Shown here piece after piece: positions 43,813 through 50,460 of a stretch of 50,489 bases of DNA. Both the position numbers and the translations under genes were made by a program. The notes under the pieces were generated by a model, which made no database searches, was not told the DNA's origin, and worked only from the letters and a program-made list of their open reading frames with translations. Within the stretch, counting starts at the first letter, position 1, and each line of letters opens with the position of its first letter. Source of the DNA: Planctomycetota bacterium (GTDB lineage Bacteria > Planctomycetota > Planctomycetia > Pirellulales > PLA5); assembly GCA_003576845.1 (NCBI GenBank), contig QEVJ01000071.1, forward strand, positions 1 through 50,489. Direction: 5' to 3'.

Positions 43813-44277
43813 CTACGTCTTGACCTTGATCTTGCGGGACTTCGCTTCGTCGGTTTTTTCCATCGTGATGGTAAGCACGCCGTCGCGATACTGCGCGTCG
43901 ACCTTGTCTTCCTTCACGGCAGCCGGCAGTGTAGTGCTCCGCGAGAACTTGCCGTAGCGCCGCTCGATGCGGTGATACGTCTTGCCTTTCTCTTCCTTCT
44001 CCTCCTTGCGCTCGCCGCTGACCGTAAGCAGATTGCCGTTCACCTGCACGTCGATGTCGGCCGCTTGAATGCCGGGAAGATCCATTTTCACTTCGATCGT
44101 CTTGTCGGTTTCCGAGACGTCGGCGGCGGGCACGACTTGCCCCGCCCAGACGTCCTCGCCTTCGCCCCAGGCGCCGGAGATCAAATCTTCCATCTCTTGT
44201 CGCAGCGTTGAGAGAGGTCCGCGACGAAACCAAGGACGAATCGCTCGTAGCGGCGATGCGGTCAGTGTTCCTGCCAT
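43813..44277 (-). CDS. Hsp20 / alpha-crystallin small heat-shock protein
   Basis: A 154-aa ATP-independent holdase chaperone. The alpha-crystallin domain spans about 50-140: VPAADVSETDKTIEVKMDLP, GNLLTVSGERKEEKEEKGKT, and the conserved GVLTITMEK. A short basic C-terminal end (KSRKIKVKT) has I-x-V, the inter-subunit motif. The WFRRGPLSTLRQEMEDLI start is typical of the family. AAGGAGAAAGATC before ATG gives a strong ribosome binding site. Its neighbours (CBS, receiver, CsrA) suggest induction by stress such as oxygen limitation. Confidence 0.95.
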   Translation of the reverse strand: MAGTLTASPLRAIRPWFRRGPLSTLRQEMEDLISGAWGEGEDVWAGQVVPAADVSETDKTIEVKMDLPGIQAADIDVQVNGNLLTVSGERKEEKEEKGKTYHRIERRYGKFSRSTTLPAAVKEDKVDAQYRDGVLTITMEKTDEAKSRKIKVKT

Positions 44278-44318
44278 GATCTTTCTCCTTGCACATAGGA
44301 AAATGGTTCAGGCGATGC

Positions 44319-44765
44319 CTAACTGAGTTTCGAAGCGAGTCCGACACCGGCCGTCGCCCTAGTCGAGGCTTCACGGTGCAAGCGGCGTGCCACGCGCCGG
44401 CTTTCCGCAGCGTCGTGGATGGTCGCGCGAATCTCGGCCAGCGAGCAGGGCTTCGTCATGTAGGCGTTCGCGCCGGAGGCGAATGCCTGTTCGCGGCGGG
44501 CGGGGTCGGCGCGGCCCGATAGGACCACGATCGCCACATCGGGATCGGCGAGGCGCAACGCCTCCACCGCTTCACAGCCATCGCGACCGCGCACGGACCC
44601 GTCGATCAGCGCAACGTTGAACGCGCCGCGAGAAAACGCCTCCATGCAGTGCGTCAGACTGGTGCACGTCATGACGGTGAAACCACAGCCCACGAGGAAG
44701 TCGCCCAAAATCTCACTGAAATCTTCGTCGTCGTCGACGAGCAACACACGCAGCGAACTCGACAT
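44319..44765 (-). CDS. Stand-alone response-regulator receiver protein
   Basis: A 148-aa CheY-like receiver. LRVLLVDDDEDFSEILGDFL holds the acidic pair; the phospho-acceptor Asp is in ALIDGSVRGRDG (about residue 54), where the usual L-D-L-x-M-P-x-x-D-G is loosened. ANAYMTKPCSLAEI contains the conserved Lys. The C-terminal 25 residues are basic and have no output domain. It starts one base after the stop of the divergent CsrA-like gene, so the two are co-translated. A partner kinase may be among the four plus-strand genes. Confidence 0.9.
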   Translation of the reverse strand: MSSSLRVLLVDDDEDFSEILGDFLVGCGFTVMTCTSLTHCMEAFSRGAFNVALIDGSVRGRDGCEAVEALRLADPDVAIVVLSGRADPARREQAFASGANAYMTKPCSLAEIRATIHDAAESRRVARRLHREASTRATAGVGLASKLS

Positions 44766-44766
44766 A

Positions 44767-44994
44767 TCAGCTACACTCCACGACGTACGGGGACTGCTCG
44801 TTGTCCGAACTCGAATAGTACGACTCCACACTGCGGTCGGCGCTGCTCGCCGTAGGCGATTGCTTGCAAAGTGATACGCCGGGCGGGAGTTGAATCGACA
44901 TTTCCACCATGTCGGGTTTTGTCCGCACGATAACGATCTCGATGTTCCCACCGATGCGAATGCGTTCGCCGGGCAGGCAGATGACCTTGGACAT
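44767..44994 (-). CDS. Divergent CsrA-like protein with acidic/Ser-rich C-terminal extension
   Basis: A 75-aa protein. Residues 1-17 (MSKVICLPGERIRIGGN) align without gaps to the CsrA start of the gene just upstream (MLVLSRRVGESIQIGSN). Leu4, Arg6 and Arg7 of the RNA-binding first strand are replaced (Val, Cys, Leu), and at the end of the fold PPGVSLCKQSP stands where CsrA has the key Arg-x-Glu. The tail (about 48-75) is Ser/Glu-rich. It could be a dimerisation partner or antagonist of canonical CsrA, or bind different RNA; unknown. AAAGGAG precedes ATG 44994. Its TGA lies one base from the receiver start. Confidence 0.75.
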   Translation of the reverse strand: MSKVICLPGERIRIGGNIEIVIVRTKPDMVEMSIQLPPGVSLCKQSPTASSADRSVESYYSSSDNEQSPYVVECS

Positions 44995-45046
44995 GGCTTT
45001 TCTCCTTTGGGCAGGAAACGGGCGGTGGTGCAAGTGTCGCCGCGGG

Positions 45047-45268
45047 CTAATCGACGTCGGGATCGGTGAAGCGGAGGCCCCGATTCACACCGGCGGCATC
45101 GTCCGTTGGCCAGTTGTCGAATGCCGGCAACTCGCTGCGGCGAATCGGGATTTCGCGTGGACAGGCGATGCCGACGCGAATCCGGCCGCCCGCGTTTTCA
45201 CAAACGGTTATCACGATGTTCGAGCCGATCTGAATCGACTCACCGACTCTGCGGGAAAGAACCAACAT
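45047..45268 (-). CDS. csrA: Carbon storage regulator CsrA
   Basis: A 73-aa RNA-binding translational regulator. MLVLSRRVGESIQIGSNIVI, then ITVCENAGGRIRVGIACP and REIPIRRSEL match canonical CsrA, including the first-strand L-x-L-S-R-R and the I-R-R-x-E that binds GGA motifs. CsrA dimers sit on ribosome binding sites and repress or stabilise mRNAs. The tail after the fold is about 25 residues long. GGAGACGCC precedes the ATG. No flagellar or FliW gene is nearby, the usual context for CsrA. Confidence 0.92.
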   Translation of the reverse strand: MLVLSRRVGESIQIGSNIVITVCENAGGRIRVGIACPREIPIRRSELPAFDNWPTDDAAGVNRGLRFTDPDVD

Positions 45269-45336
45269 GAGGCGTCTCCGTATGAATCCGTTCGACTGGT
45301 AACTCAGTTCAGGTCTGGGGCTTGAAAGAACTACCG

Positions 45337-45618
45337 TCAGTCTGTGGCCGACGAGCAAACGCGGAGGCAGTTCTCGACTCGCGACACTTCGTCGATCCCC
45401 CGCACTATCGTTTGCGCGAGTTGCTTGAGGTGATAGGTCGCAACGACGCCGCTCAGCGTCAGGACGCCGTCGGCATAGCTGCACGACACGCGACGCATCG
45501 CCGCGAACCGAGCCGCGCGCAACCGCTGTTCGGCCAGCGCCGCGACAATTCGGAAATCGGTCGCAGAAAACTCGTCGCACGTCGCGAAACGAGCGGTGGA
45601 CAAAGCTTGTGCAAGCAT
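45337..45618 (-). CDS. BON-domain protein
   Basis: A 93-aa protein whose C-terminal 60 residues form a BON domain (CSYADGVLTLSGVVATYHLK, RGIDEVSRVENCLRV). BON proteins bind phospholipid or osmoprotective partners and are common in stress operons. There is no signal peptide in the chosen start (MLAQALSTAR). The ATG at 45618 has GGAGG 5 nt upstream. It begins the minus-strand regulatory series and diverges from the protoglobin kinase operon. Confidence 0.85.
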   Translation of the reverse strand: MLAQALSTARFATCDEFSATDFRIVAALAEQRLRAARFAAMRRVSCSYADGVLTLSGVVATYHLKQLAQTIVRGIDEVSRVENCLRVCSSATD

Positions 45619-46110
45619 GGACACCTCCGGGGAACAAAGCGTGAAAGAACACGCCCGGCAAGACATTCCGGGAAGCGTCCGAAGCGGCGGACGCACAAGC
45701 GGCAGGCCCAAAGCCCGCAAGACCACAGCGACAAAAAAAGCCCGCCAGCGCTCTCGATTGCACCGAAGGGCGTCGTTTGCCTGTCTCAAATGGCCCGTCA
45801 CGAACCATTCGACAAGAGCAATTTATTCCCGGTCGACCGATTCGTCAATCCGGACAAATTCGATTTCGTTAGATTTTCTCGTCAGGCAAACTTTTTGGAA
45901 ATGCGTCGCTCGTGCCTCGCCATTTCGTCGCCGTAAACCTCGGTTTTGCCGCAAAAGCGCTCGTCGATGGACCGATTCGCGCGGGGAGTGTGCGATCCGG
46001 CACAGGTCGGGTGGGCACGGGAGTCATTGTTCGGCTACCTCGCACCGTGCTGCACGAAAACTCGCCGACTTTTTTGCTGTACCAAACGATTCCAGTCCGC
46101 GGGCGTCGCC
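45619..46110. other. 492-bp divergent region between the two halves of the regulatory island, no gene
   Basis: This region separates BON (minus) from the protoglobin kinase leader (plus). Reading frames through it have random composition. The motif GCGTGAAAGAAC at 45639-45650, just upstream of BON, recurs with one mismatch at 45320-45331 upstream of csrA. The centre (45800-45900) is AT-richer and could hold minus-strand promoters. Confidence 0.4.
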
Positions 46111-46118
46111 TATATAGT
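46090..46118 (+). promoter_or_regulatory. Candidate promoter of the protoglobin kinase operon
   Basis: A TATAGT -10 hexamer at 46113-46118 within TATATAGTAAAAG. The -35 region 17 bp upstream (TTCCAG, 46090-46095) is poor, so an activator may be needed. The transcript would start near 46124, right before the first hairpin of the leader. Confidence 0.4.
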
Positions 46119-46119
46119 A

Positions 46120-46209
46120 AAAGACGATTGAACGCCTCGCGATGGGACGTTCAAAGCCAAAGCTCACGCAAGCTCACGAGACCCGCCGCCTGGTCCGTGG
46201 GCTTTTTTG
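46120..46209 (+). ncRNA. Candidate structured leader / attenuator RNA upstream of the protoglobin kinase operon
   Basis: Hairpin 1 pairs TTGAACG (46128-46134) with CGTTCAA (46148-46154); CCT/GGG can extend it to leave a six-base loop CGCGAT. After a 15-nt linker, the terminator hairpin occupies 46170-46204. Its 5' arm AAGCTCACG is also present one 10-bp step earlier (46160-46168), so either copy can pair with the 3' arm. The start codon is 28 nt after the T-run. It could be an attenuator or an independent RNA of about 85 nt. The operon encodes an ANTAR-domain regulator, a family that binds paired six-base-loop hairpins; loop position 4 is G as expected, but position 1 is not A. Confidence 0.5.
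46170..46208 (+). terminator. Intrinsic terminator 28 nt before the protoglobin kinase gene
   Basis: AAGCTCACG-A-GACC pairs with GGTC-CGTGGGCTT: 13 base pairs with one bulged A and one G-U wobble, an 8-nt loop, followed by six T residues. The stem and T-run are of textbook quality. Position between a promoter-like -10 box and a start codon, not after a gene, points to attenuation. Confidence 0.75.
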
Positions 46210-46236
46210 TTGCGGCGATGCGTAGCGACCCGTCCC

Positions 46237-47421
46237 ATGAACCCCGACATTGTCTATCAACGCTTTCTGGCGATTCGCTCGTACATCGGCTGGGACGAAC
46301 ATGACGAACGTCGGATTCGTGCCGTCGCCCCGATTCTGGAACCCTGTTTTGCGGGTCTGGTCGACGATTTCTATGCGGAAATCGACAAACACCCGGACGC
46401 CCGCCGAGTTATTACCGGCGGCGACGCCCAGGTTGCCCGCCTGAAACAGTTGCTGAATCAGTGGCTGTGGGAATTGTTCTACGGCGAGTACGATTCGAAC
46501 TACGTGATGCGGCGCTGGCGGGTCGGCCTGCGGCACGTTCAGATCGGCCTTGAGCAGACTTACGTGAACGCGGCCATGTCGCGGCTCCGCGGCGGCCTGC
46601 TGTTGTATGGAGCCACCCACCACGCGGGCGATCAGGCCGAAGTGCTGGCCACGCGCATGTCGGTCAACCGGCTCGTCGACTGCGACCTGGCGATCATCGA
46701 AGACGCCTACCAAACGGAGTTCATGGCGCGTCAGCAACGCACGGAGCGGCTGGCGGTCATTGGCCAGGTTTCCGGCGGCGTTGCACACGAACTTCGCAAC
46801 CCGCTGAATGTCATCAAGACGTCGATCTACTACTTGCGAACCGCAACGACGGTAGCGCCGGAAAAAATGAACGCGCATTTGGAGCGAATCGACCGTCAGG
46901 CGACGCTCGCCGACCAGGTCATCACGGCTCTGCACGACTTCGCTCGGCTGCCGGAGCCGGTCGTCCAGCCGGTCCCTCCCCGGCGACTTTTCGAATCGGT
47001 CATCGCGTCGCTCTCTCTGCCGGGAAACGTCGAGGTGAGCATGGATTGTGCCGCTGGCCCTGGCGCGGTACGCGCGGACGAGCGGCAAATGGCGATCGTG
47101 CTGTCCAATCTCGCCCGAAATGCTTGCGATGCCATGCCTGAGGGTGGTAAGCTAACCCTCTCCGCGACCGTTGCGGAAGGCGAAGCGCAATTGTCCGTTA
47201 GTGATACGGGCAAGGGTATTGCACGGAGCGCACTGCCGAAGGTCATGGAACCGTTGTTCTCGACCAAGGCCCGAGGGCTCGGCCTCGGCTTGGCGATCGC
47301 CAAGGCGATCGTCGAGAAACACCGCGGTCGGATCGCCGCGGAAAGCGAATTGGGCAGAGGAAGCAGGTTTACGATTGTCTTGCCGATCGCCGTCGGCGAC
47401 GCGAGTGATGGGAGCGCGTGA
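46237..47421 (+). CDS. Globin-coupled sensor histidine kinase (protoglobin + HisKA + HATPase)
   Basis: A 394-aa cytosolic protein. N-terminal protoglobin domain about 1-165: GWDEHDERRIRAVAPILEPC, DDFYAEIDKHPDARRVI, and the proximal heme ligand candidate His100 in RVGLRHVQIGLEQTYVNAAM. Such heme domains sense O2, NO or CO. Kinase core: H-box GGVAHELRNPL with His184, N-box NLARNACDAMPEGG, DTGKGIAR and GLGLGLAIAKAIVEKH. No membrane segments. Start ATG 46237 is chosen over an earlier in-frame TTG because the leader terminator overlaps that site. Weak ribosome binding site. Its TGA overlaps the next ATG (TGATG). Confidence 0.93.
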   Translation: MNPDIVYQRFLAIRSYIGWDEHDERRIRAVAPILEPCFAGLVDDFYAEIDKHPDARRVITGGDAQVARLKQLLNQWLWELFYGEYDSNYVMRRWRVGLRHVQIGLEQTYVNAAMSRLRGGLLLYGATHHAGDQAEVLATRMSVNRLVDCDLAIIEDAYQTEFMARQQRTERLAVIGQVSGGVAHELRNPLNVIKTSIYYLRTATTVAPEKMNAHLERIDRQATLADQVITALHDFARLPEPVVQPVPPRRLFESVIASLSLPGNVEVSMDCAAGPGAVRADERQMAIVLSNLARNACDAMPEGGKLTLSATVAEGEAQLSVSDTGKGIARSALPKVMEPLFSTKARGLGLGLAIAKAIVEKHRGRIAAESELGRGSRFTIVLPIAVGDASDGSA

Positions 47422-48152
47422 TGGTGAATTCAGGGCTCCACTTGCTCATCGTCGACGACGAGCCGGACATCTGTGCGAACTTGAGCGACATCTTCGCCGA
47501 CCTCGGGTACGAGGTCGATGCCGCCCATAACGGCGCCGACGCGCTCGCGCTCATCGAGCGCAAGTTTTACGACGTCGCGCTGCTCGACTTGAAAATGCCC
47601 GGAATGGACGGAGTGGAGTTGTACCACCGGCTGCGCGAAGCGTCGGCCGGCACGGTGGCGATCATCGTAACGGCGTATGCGAGCACGGAGTCCGCTCGAT
47701 CCGTGTTGTCGGCTGGCGCTTGGCAGATCGTCTCGAAGCCGGTGGACTTTTCGCATCTCTTGAATCTGGTGCGCGACGCGTTGGACCAGCCCTTGCTGCT
47801 GCTTGTCGACGACGACAAAGACCTTTGCCAATCGTTGTGGGACGTTCTGCGTCAGCAAGGCATCCGTTGTTCCCTCGCGCATAGCGTCGAAGAAGCCTGC
47901 GAAGTTCTGGCGAAGCGTGCGTTCCCGGTGGTGCTTGTCGACATGAAGTTGCCCGGCGGCAACGGTTGCGACGTGGTCGATGCCGCCAAGGCGGTCGACG
48001 AGGCGACGCGGATCGTCCTCATCACCGGCTACCGCCAAGAGGCGAGCGAGCAGGTGCGGCGCGCGCTGGAGCGCGGGGCGCATGCGGTCTGCTTCAAGCC
48101 GCTGGATATCGACAGCCTCTTGGGAACCCTGAGAACCCTTGTGGGAAAGTGA
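47421..48152 (+). CDS. Tandem receiver (REC-REC) response regulator
   Basis: A 243-aa protein of two CheY-like receivers with no output domain. First: LLIVDDEPDICANLSDIFAD, phospho-acceptor Asp56 in LLDLKMPGMDG, Lys in IVSKPVD. Second, from about residue 127: LLLVDDDKDLCQSLWDVLR, Asp174 in LVDMKLPGGNG, and CFKPLD. A double receiver suits a branched phosphorelay, taking phosphate from the protoglobin kinase and passing it on or acting as a sink. GGGAG at 47409-47413 precedes ATG 47421, which overlaps the kinase stop. Confidence 0.93.
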   Translation: MVNSGLHLLIVDDEPDICANLSDIFADLGYEVDAAHNGADALALIERKFYDVALLDLKMPGMDGVELYHRLREASAGTVAIIVTAYASTESARSVLSAGAWQIVSKPVDFSHLLNLVRDALDQPLLLLVDDDKDLCQSLWDVLRQQGIRCSLAHSVEEACEVLAKRAFPVVLVDMKLPGGNGCDVVDAAKAVDEATRIVLITGYRQEASEQVRRALERGAHAVCFKPLDIDSLLGTLRTLVGK

Positions 48153-48158
48153 ACACGC

Positions 48159-49640
48159 ATGGCGAATGACTCGCCAACGCTGTTGTCTGTCGCTGTGGAG
48201 ACGTGCCCGCGCATACTCGTGATCGAGGACGACGCCGACGCGCGCGAAAACCTGACCGACCTTTTGGAGTTGGATGGCTTCGAGGTCGATGGCGCCGCGA
48301 CGGCGCGGGAAGCGCTCGCCAATCCCAGGTTGAAGCAATATGCGGCCATCGTGCTCGATCGGCGGCTGCCGGATGCGGTCGCCGAAGACTTGCTGCCGGA
48401 CCTGCGGTCGCTCGCCCCCGATGTGGGAGTCATCGTCGTTACTGCATTCGCGGAAGTATCGGGAATCATCCAGGCGATGCGCGGCGGCGCCGCCGACTAT
48501 ATCTTCAAGCCCGTCGATGCCGAGTTCCTCCGGGCGAGCGTTGCCCGCCTCGTCGAGCGGCGATCATTGCAGCAACTCGTCCGACGCAGCGAGTCGGCGC
48601 GGCTCGCGCTCATGGAGTCGGTGCCGTGCATCGTGCTATCGCTCAAGGCCGACGGCCGCATCGCGTACTTCAACGAGTTTGCCGCGGAATTGCTCGGCAC
48701 GCTGCCGAGCGACGCAATCGGACAGCCTTTTGGCGACATGTTGAAGCCCGAACTGCAGGAAGGCGGCGGTCGTCAACGAGTGCGATACGATCCGCTCGTC
48801 CACGGCCGGATGCACGACGTCGAAGCGGTCATCTACTGCCGCGACGGTTCCGAGCGGTGGACGATATGGAATTGGAGCGCCGTCGAGGATGCGGATGGAA
48901 ACGTATTGCTCGGCGTCGCTCAAGACATTACCGCCCGCAAGGCAGCTGAGGAACGGGCCCTGCAGAACGAGCGGCTCGCCGCCATCGGACAGACGATGGC
49001 CGGGCTGGTTCACGAAAGCCGCAACGCCCTGCAGCGTTCCAAAGCCTGTTTGGAGATGTTAACGCACGAGGTGGACGACCGGCCGAATGCGCTCAAGCTG
49101 CTCTCTCGCGTGCAGCGCGCTCAGGACGACTTGCACCGTTTGTTCGAAGAAGTCCGCGAATACGCGGCGCCGCTGCGGCTCGATATCAAACCGACCGACG
49201 TGCCTGTGATTTGGCGCGAGTCCTGGGAGCAACTCGCCGCGCGACGCGGTGGGCACAACGTCGCGCTCATCGAGCGGCTCGATCCTAAGGATGCTGTTAT
49301 CCCGGTCGACCGGTTCGCCTTGGGGCAGGTGTTCCGCAACGTTTTCGAGAATGCGATCGACGTCTCGCCCGCCGACGGCGAGGTTTCCATCGAAATGGCC
49401 GCCGATTCGCTCTCTGGCACGGACGCCGTCCGCATTTCGATTCACGACCAGGGCCCCGGTTTTTCCGAAGAGCAGAAGAAACGCATCTTCGAACCGTTTT
49501 TCACCACCAAAACCAAGGGCACGGGCCTCGGCATGGCGATTTGCCAACGCATCGTCGAAGCTCATGGCGGCCGGATCGCCGTCGAATCCAACGGCGCCGG
49601 CGCGGAGATTGCCATTCGTTTACCGCGAGGAAAACCATGA
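48159..49640 (+). CDS. REC-PAS-histidine kinase
   Basis: A 493-aa cytosolic protein. N-terminal receiver (RILVIEDDADARENLTDLLE) with Asp67 in VLDRRLPDAVAED; PAS domain about 148-265 (GRIAYFNEFAAELLG, VAQDITARKAAEE); HisKA H-box GLVHESRNALQRS with His285; HATPase with NVFENAIDVSPADG, HDQGPGFSEEQ and GTGLGMAICQRIVEAHGG. Its receiver precedes the kinase core, as in kinases that are themselves controlled by phosphorylation from another kinase. It starts 6 bp after the tandem-receiver gene and ends overlapping the ANTAR gene (ATGA). Confidence 0.94.
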   Translation: MANDSPTLLSVAVETCPRILVIEDDADARENLTDLLELDGFEVDGAATAREALANPRLKQYAAIVLDRRLPDAVAEDLLPDLRSLAPDVGVIVVTAFAEVSGIIQAMRGGAADYIFKPVDAEFLRASVARLVERRSLQQLVRRSESARLALMESVPCIVLSLKADGRIAYFNEFAAELLGTLPSDAIGQPFGDMLKPELQEGGGRQRVRYDPLVHGRMHDVEAVIYCRDGSERWTIWNWSAVEDADGNVLLGVAQDITARKAAEERALQNERLAAIGQTMAGLVHESRNALQRSKACLEMLTHEVDDRPNALKLLSRVQRAQDDLHRLFEEVREYAAPLRLDIKPTDVPVIWRESWEQLAARRGGHNVALIERLDPKDAVIPVDRFALGQVFRNVFENAIDVSPADGEVSIEMAADSLSGTDAVRISIHDQGPGFSEEQKKRIFEPFFTTKTKGTGLGMAICQRIVEAHGGRIAVESNGAGAEIAIRLPRGKP

Positions 49641-50233
49641 GCGAGAAACTACGCATTGCCGTGGCCGACGACGAGCCCGACATGCGCGACTTTTTCGAAT
49701 GCGTCCTGCCGCAATGCGGGCACCAGGTCGTCGCCGTGGCGGAAACCGGCGCCCAACTCGTCGAGCTTTGCCGCAAGGTGCGGCCCGATCTGGTCATCAC
49801 CGACATCAAGATGCCGGACATGGACGGCATCGCCGCGAGCGACGCCATCTGCGCCGAGCGGCCCGTTCCCGTGATTCTCGTCTCCGCCTACCACGACCCG
49901 CAACTGATCGACCGCGCGACGTCGGATCATGTGATGGCGTATCTCGTCAAACCGATCGGCGAGGCCGACCTCGAACCGGCGATCGCTGTCGCCGTGCGGC
50001 GGTTTCAACAGTTCGAAGCCGTGCGGCGCGAGGCTTCCGATCTGCGTCAAGCGCTGGCCGACCGCAAGGTCATCGAGCAAGCCAAAGGCATCTTGATGAA
50101 AACGACGGGCGCGGACGAAAAGGACGCGTTTCGACGCCTGCAGGAACTGGCCGCCGAGCGCAACCAGAAGCTGGTCGAAGCCTCCCAAGCCGTCATCGCG
50201 ATGGAAAAGGCGTTCCGTCCCGCCGGTGTGTAG
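49637..50233 (+). CDS. Receiver-ANTAR RNA-binding antiterminator
   Basis: A 198-aa protein. Receiver: IAVADDEPDMRDFFECVLPQ, Asp56 in ITDIKMPDMDG, and Lys in YLVKPIGEAD. A short coiled coil leads into an ANTAR domain (about 145-195): ADRKVIEQAKGILMKTTG and EKDAFRRLQELAAERNQKL. Phosphorylated ANTAR regulators (AmiR, EutV, NasR relatives) dimerise and bind two adjacent hairpins in mRNA leaders, blocking an intrinsic terminator. This is the apparent output of the operon. GAGG about 8 nt upstream and ATGA overlap support the start at 49637; the frame is open further upstream only as overlap. Confidence 0.94.
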   Translation: MSEKLRIAVADDEPDMRDFFECVLPQCGHQVVAVAETGAQLVELCRKVRPDLVITDIKMPDMDGIAASDAICAERPVPVILVSAYHDPQLIDRATSDHVMAYLVKPIGEADLEPAIAVAVRRFQQFEAVRREASDLRQALADRKVIEQAKGILMKTTGADEKDAFRRLQELAAERNQKLVEASQAVIAMEKAFRPAGV

Positions 50234-50349
50234 AGCGTTTTCGGTAATAACCTGGACGCCACGAAGCGGTTCGCCTAGGTGCTACACGTTACCGCGGTGC
50301 AACGCGCCCAGTCGCAAATCACCCCCCCTCTTAGAAAACAACCTGTCCC

Positions 50350-50398
50350 GCAAACCGTGTCCAGCACCTCCGGCCGAAGGGTGCAGGACGGGGTTTGC
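50350..50398. terminator. Long imperfect hairpin downstream of the ANTAR operon
   Basis: Three paired segments are nested: GCAAACC/GGTTTGC, GTCC/GGAC and GCACC/GGTGC, 16 bp in total with two small symmetric internal loops and an 11-nt apical loop. It starts 117 bp after the ANTAR stop. There is no T-run, so it may be a bidirectional stop signal, a repeat, or a structured RNA. The DNA from 50234 to 50460 otherwise shows no gene. Confidence 0.4.
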
Positions 50399-50460
50399 TA
50401 TCCTGTGGAATGCGGTTTGCCGGGCTTGCGGAAGCCGGTTTGGCGGGTGGCGCGGCGGCG

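Noticed and set aside
45700-45745. T-run after GCGCTGGCGGGC on the minus strand as a terminator
   Set aside because: The GCCCGC copies are direct, not inverted, so no stable stem precedes the T-run.
46020-46050. Possible sigma-54 site (GGGCACG ... TTGT)
   Set aside because: The spacing between the GG and TTG elements is too long and the GC element is absent.
45596-46117. Plus-strand frame between BON and the protoglobin kinase
   Set aside because: Ser/Arg-rich random composition, overlaps the BON start region and the promoter, no motif.
46128-46180. Resemblance of GGGACGTTCAAAGCC to the 3' core of the c-di-GMP-I (GEMM) riboswitch
   Set aside because: The 5' core with GCAAACC is missing and the CGTTCAA segment pairs with TTGAACG instead, so the aptamer fold cannot form.
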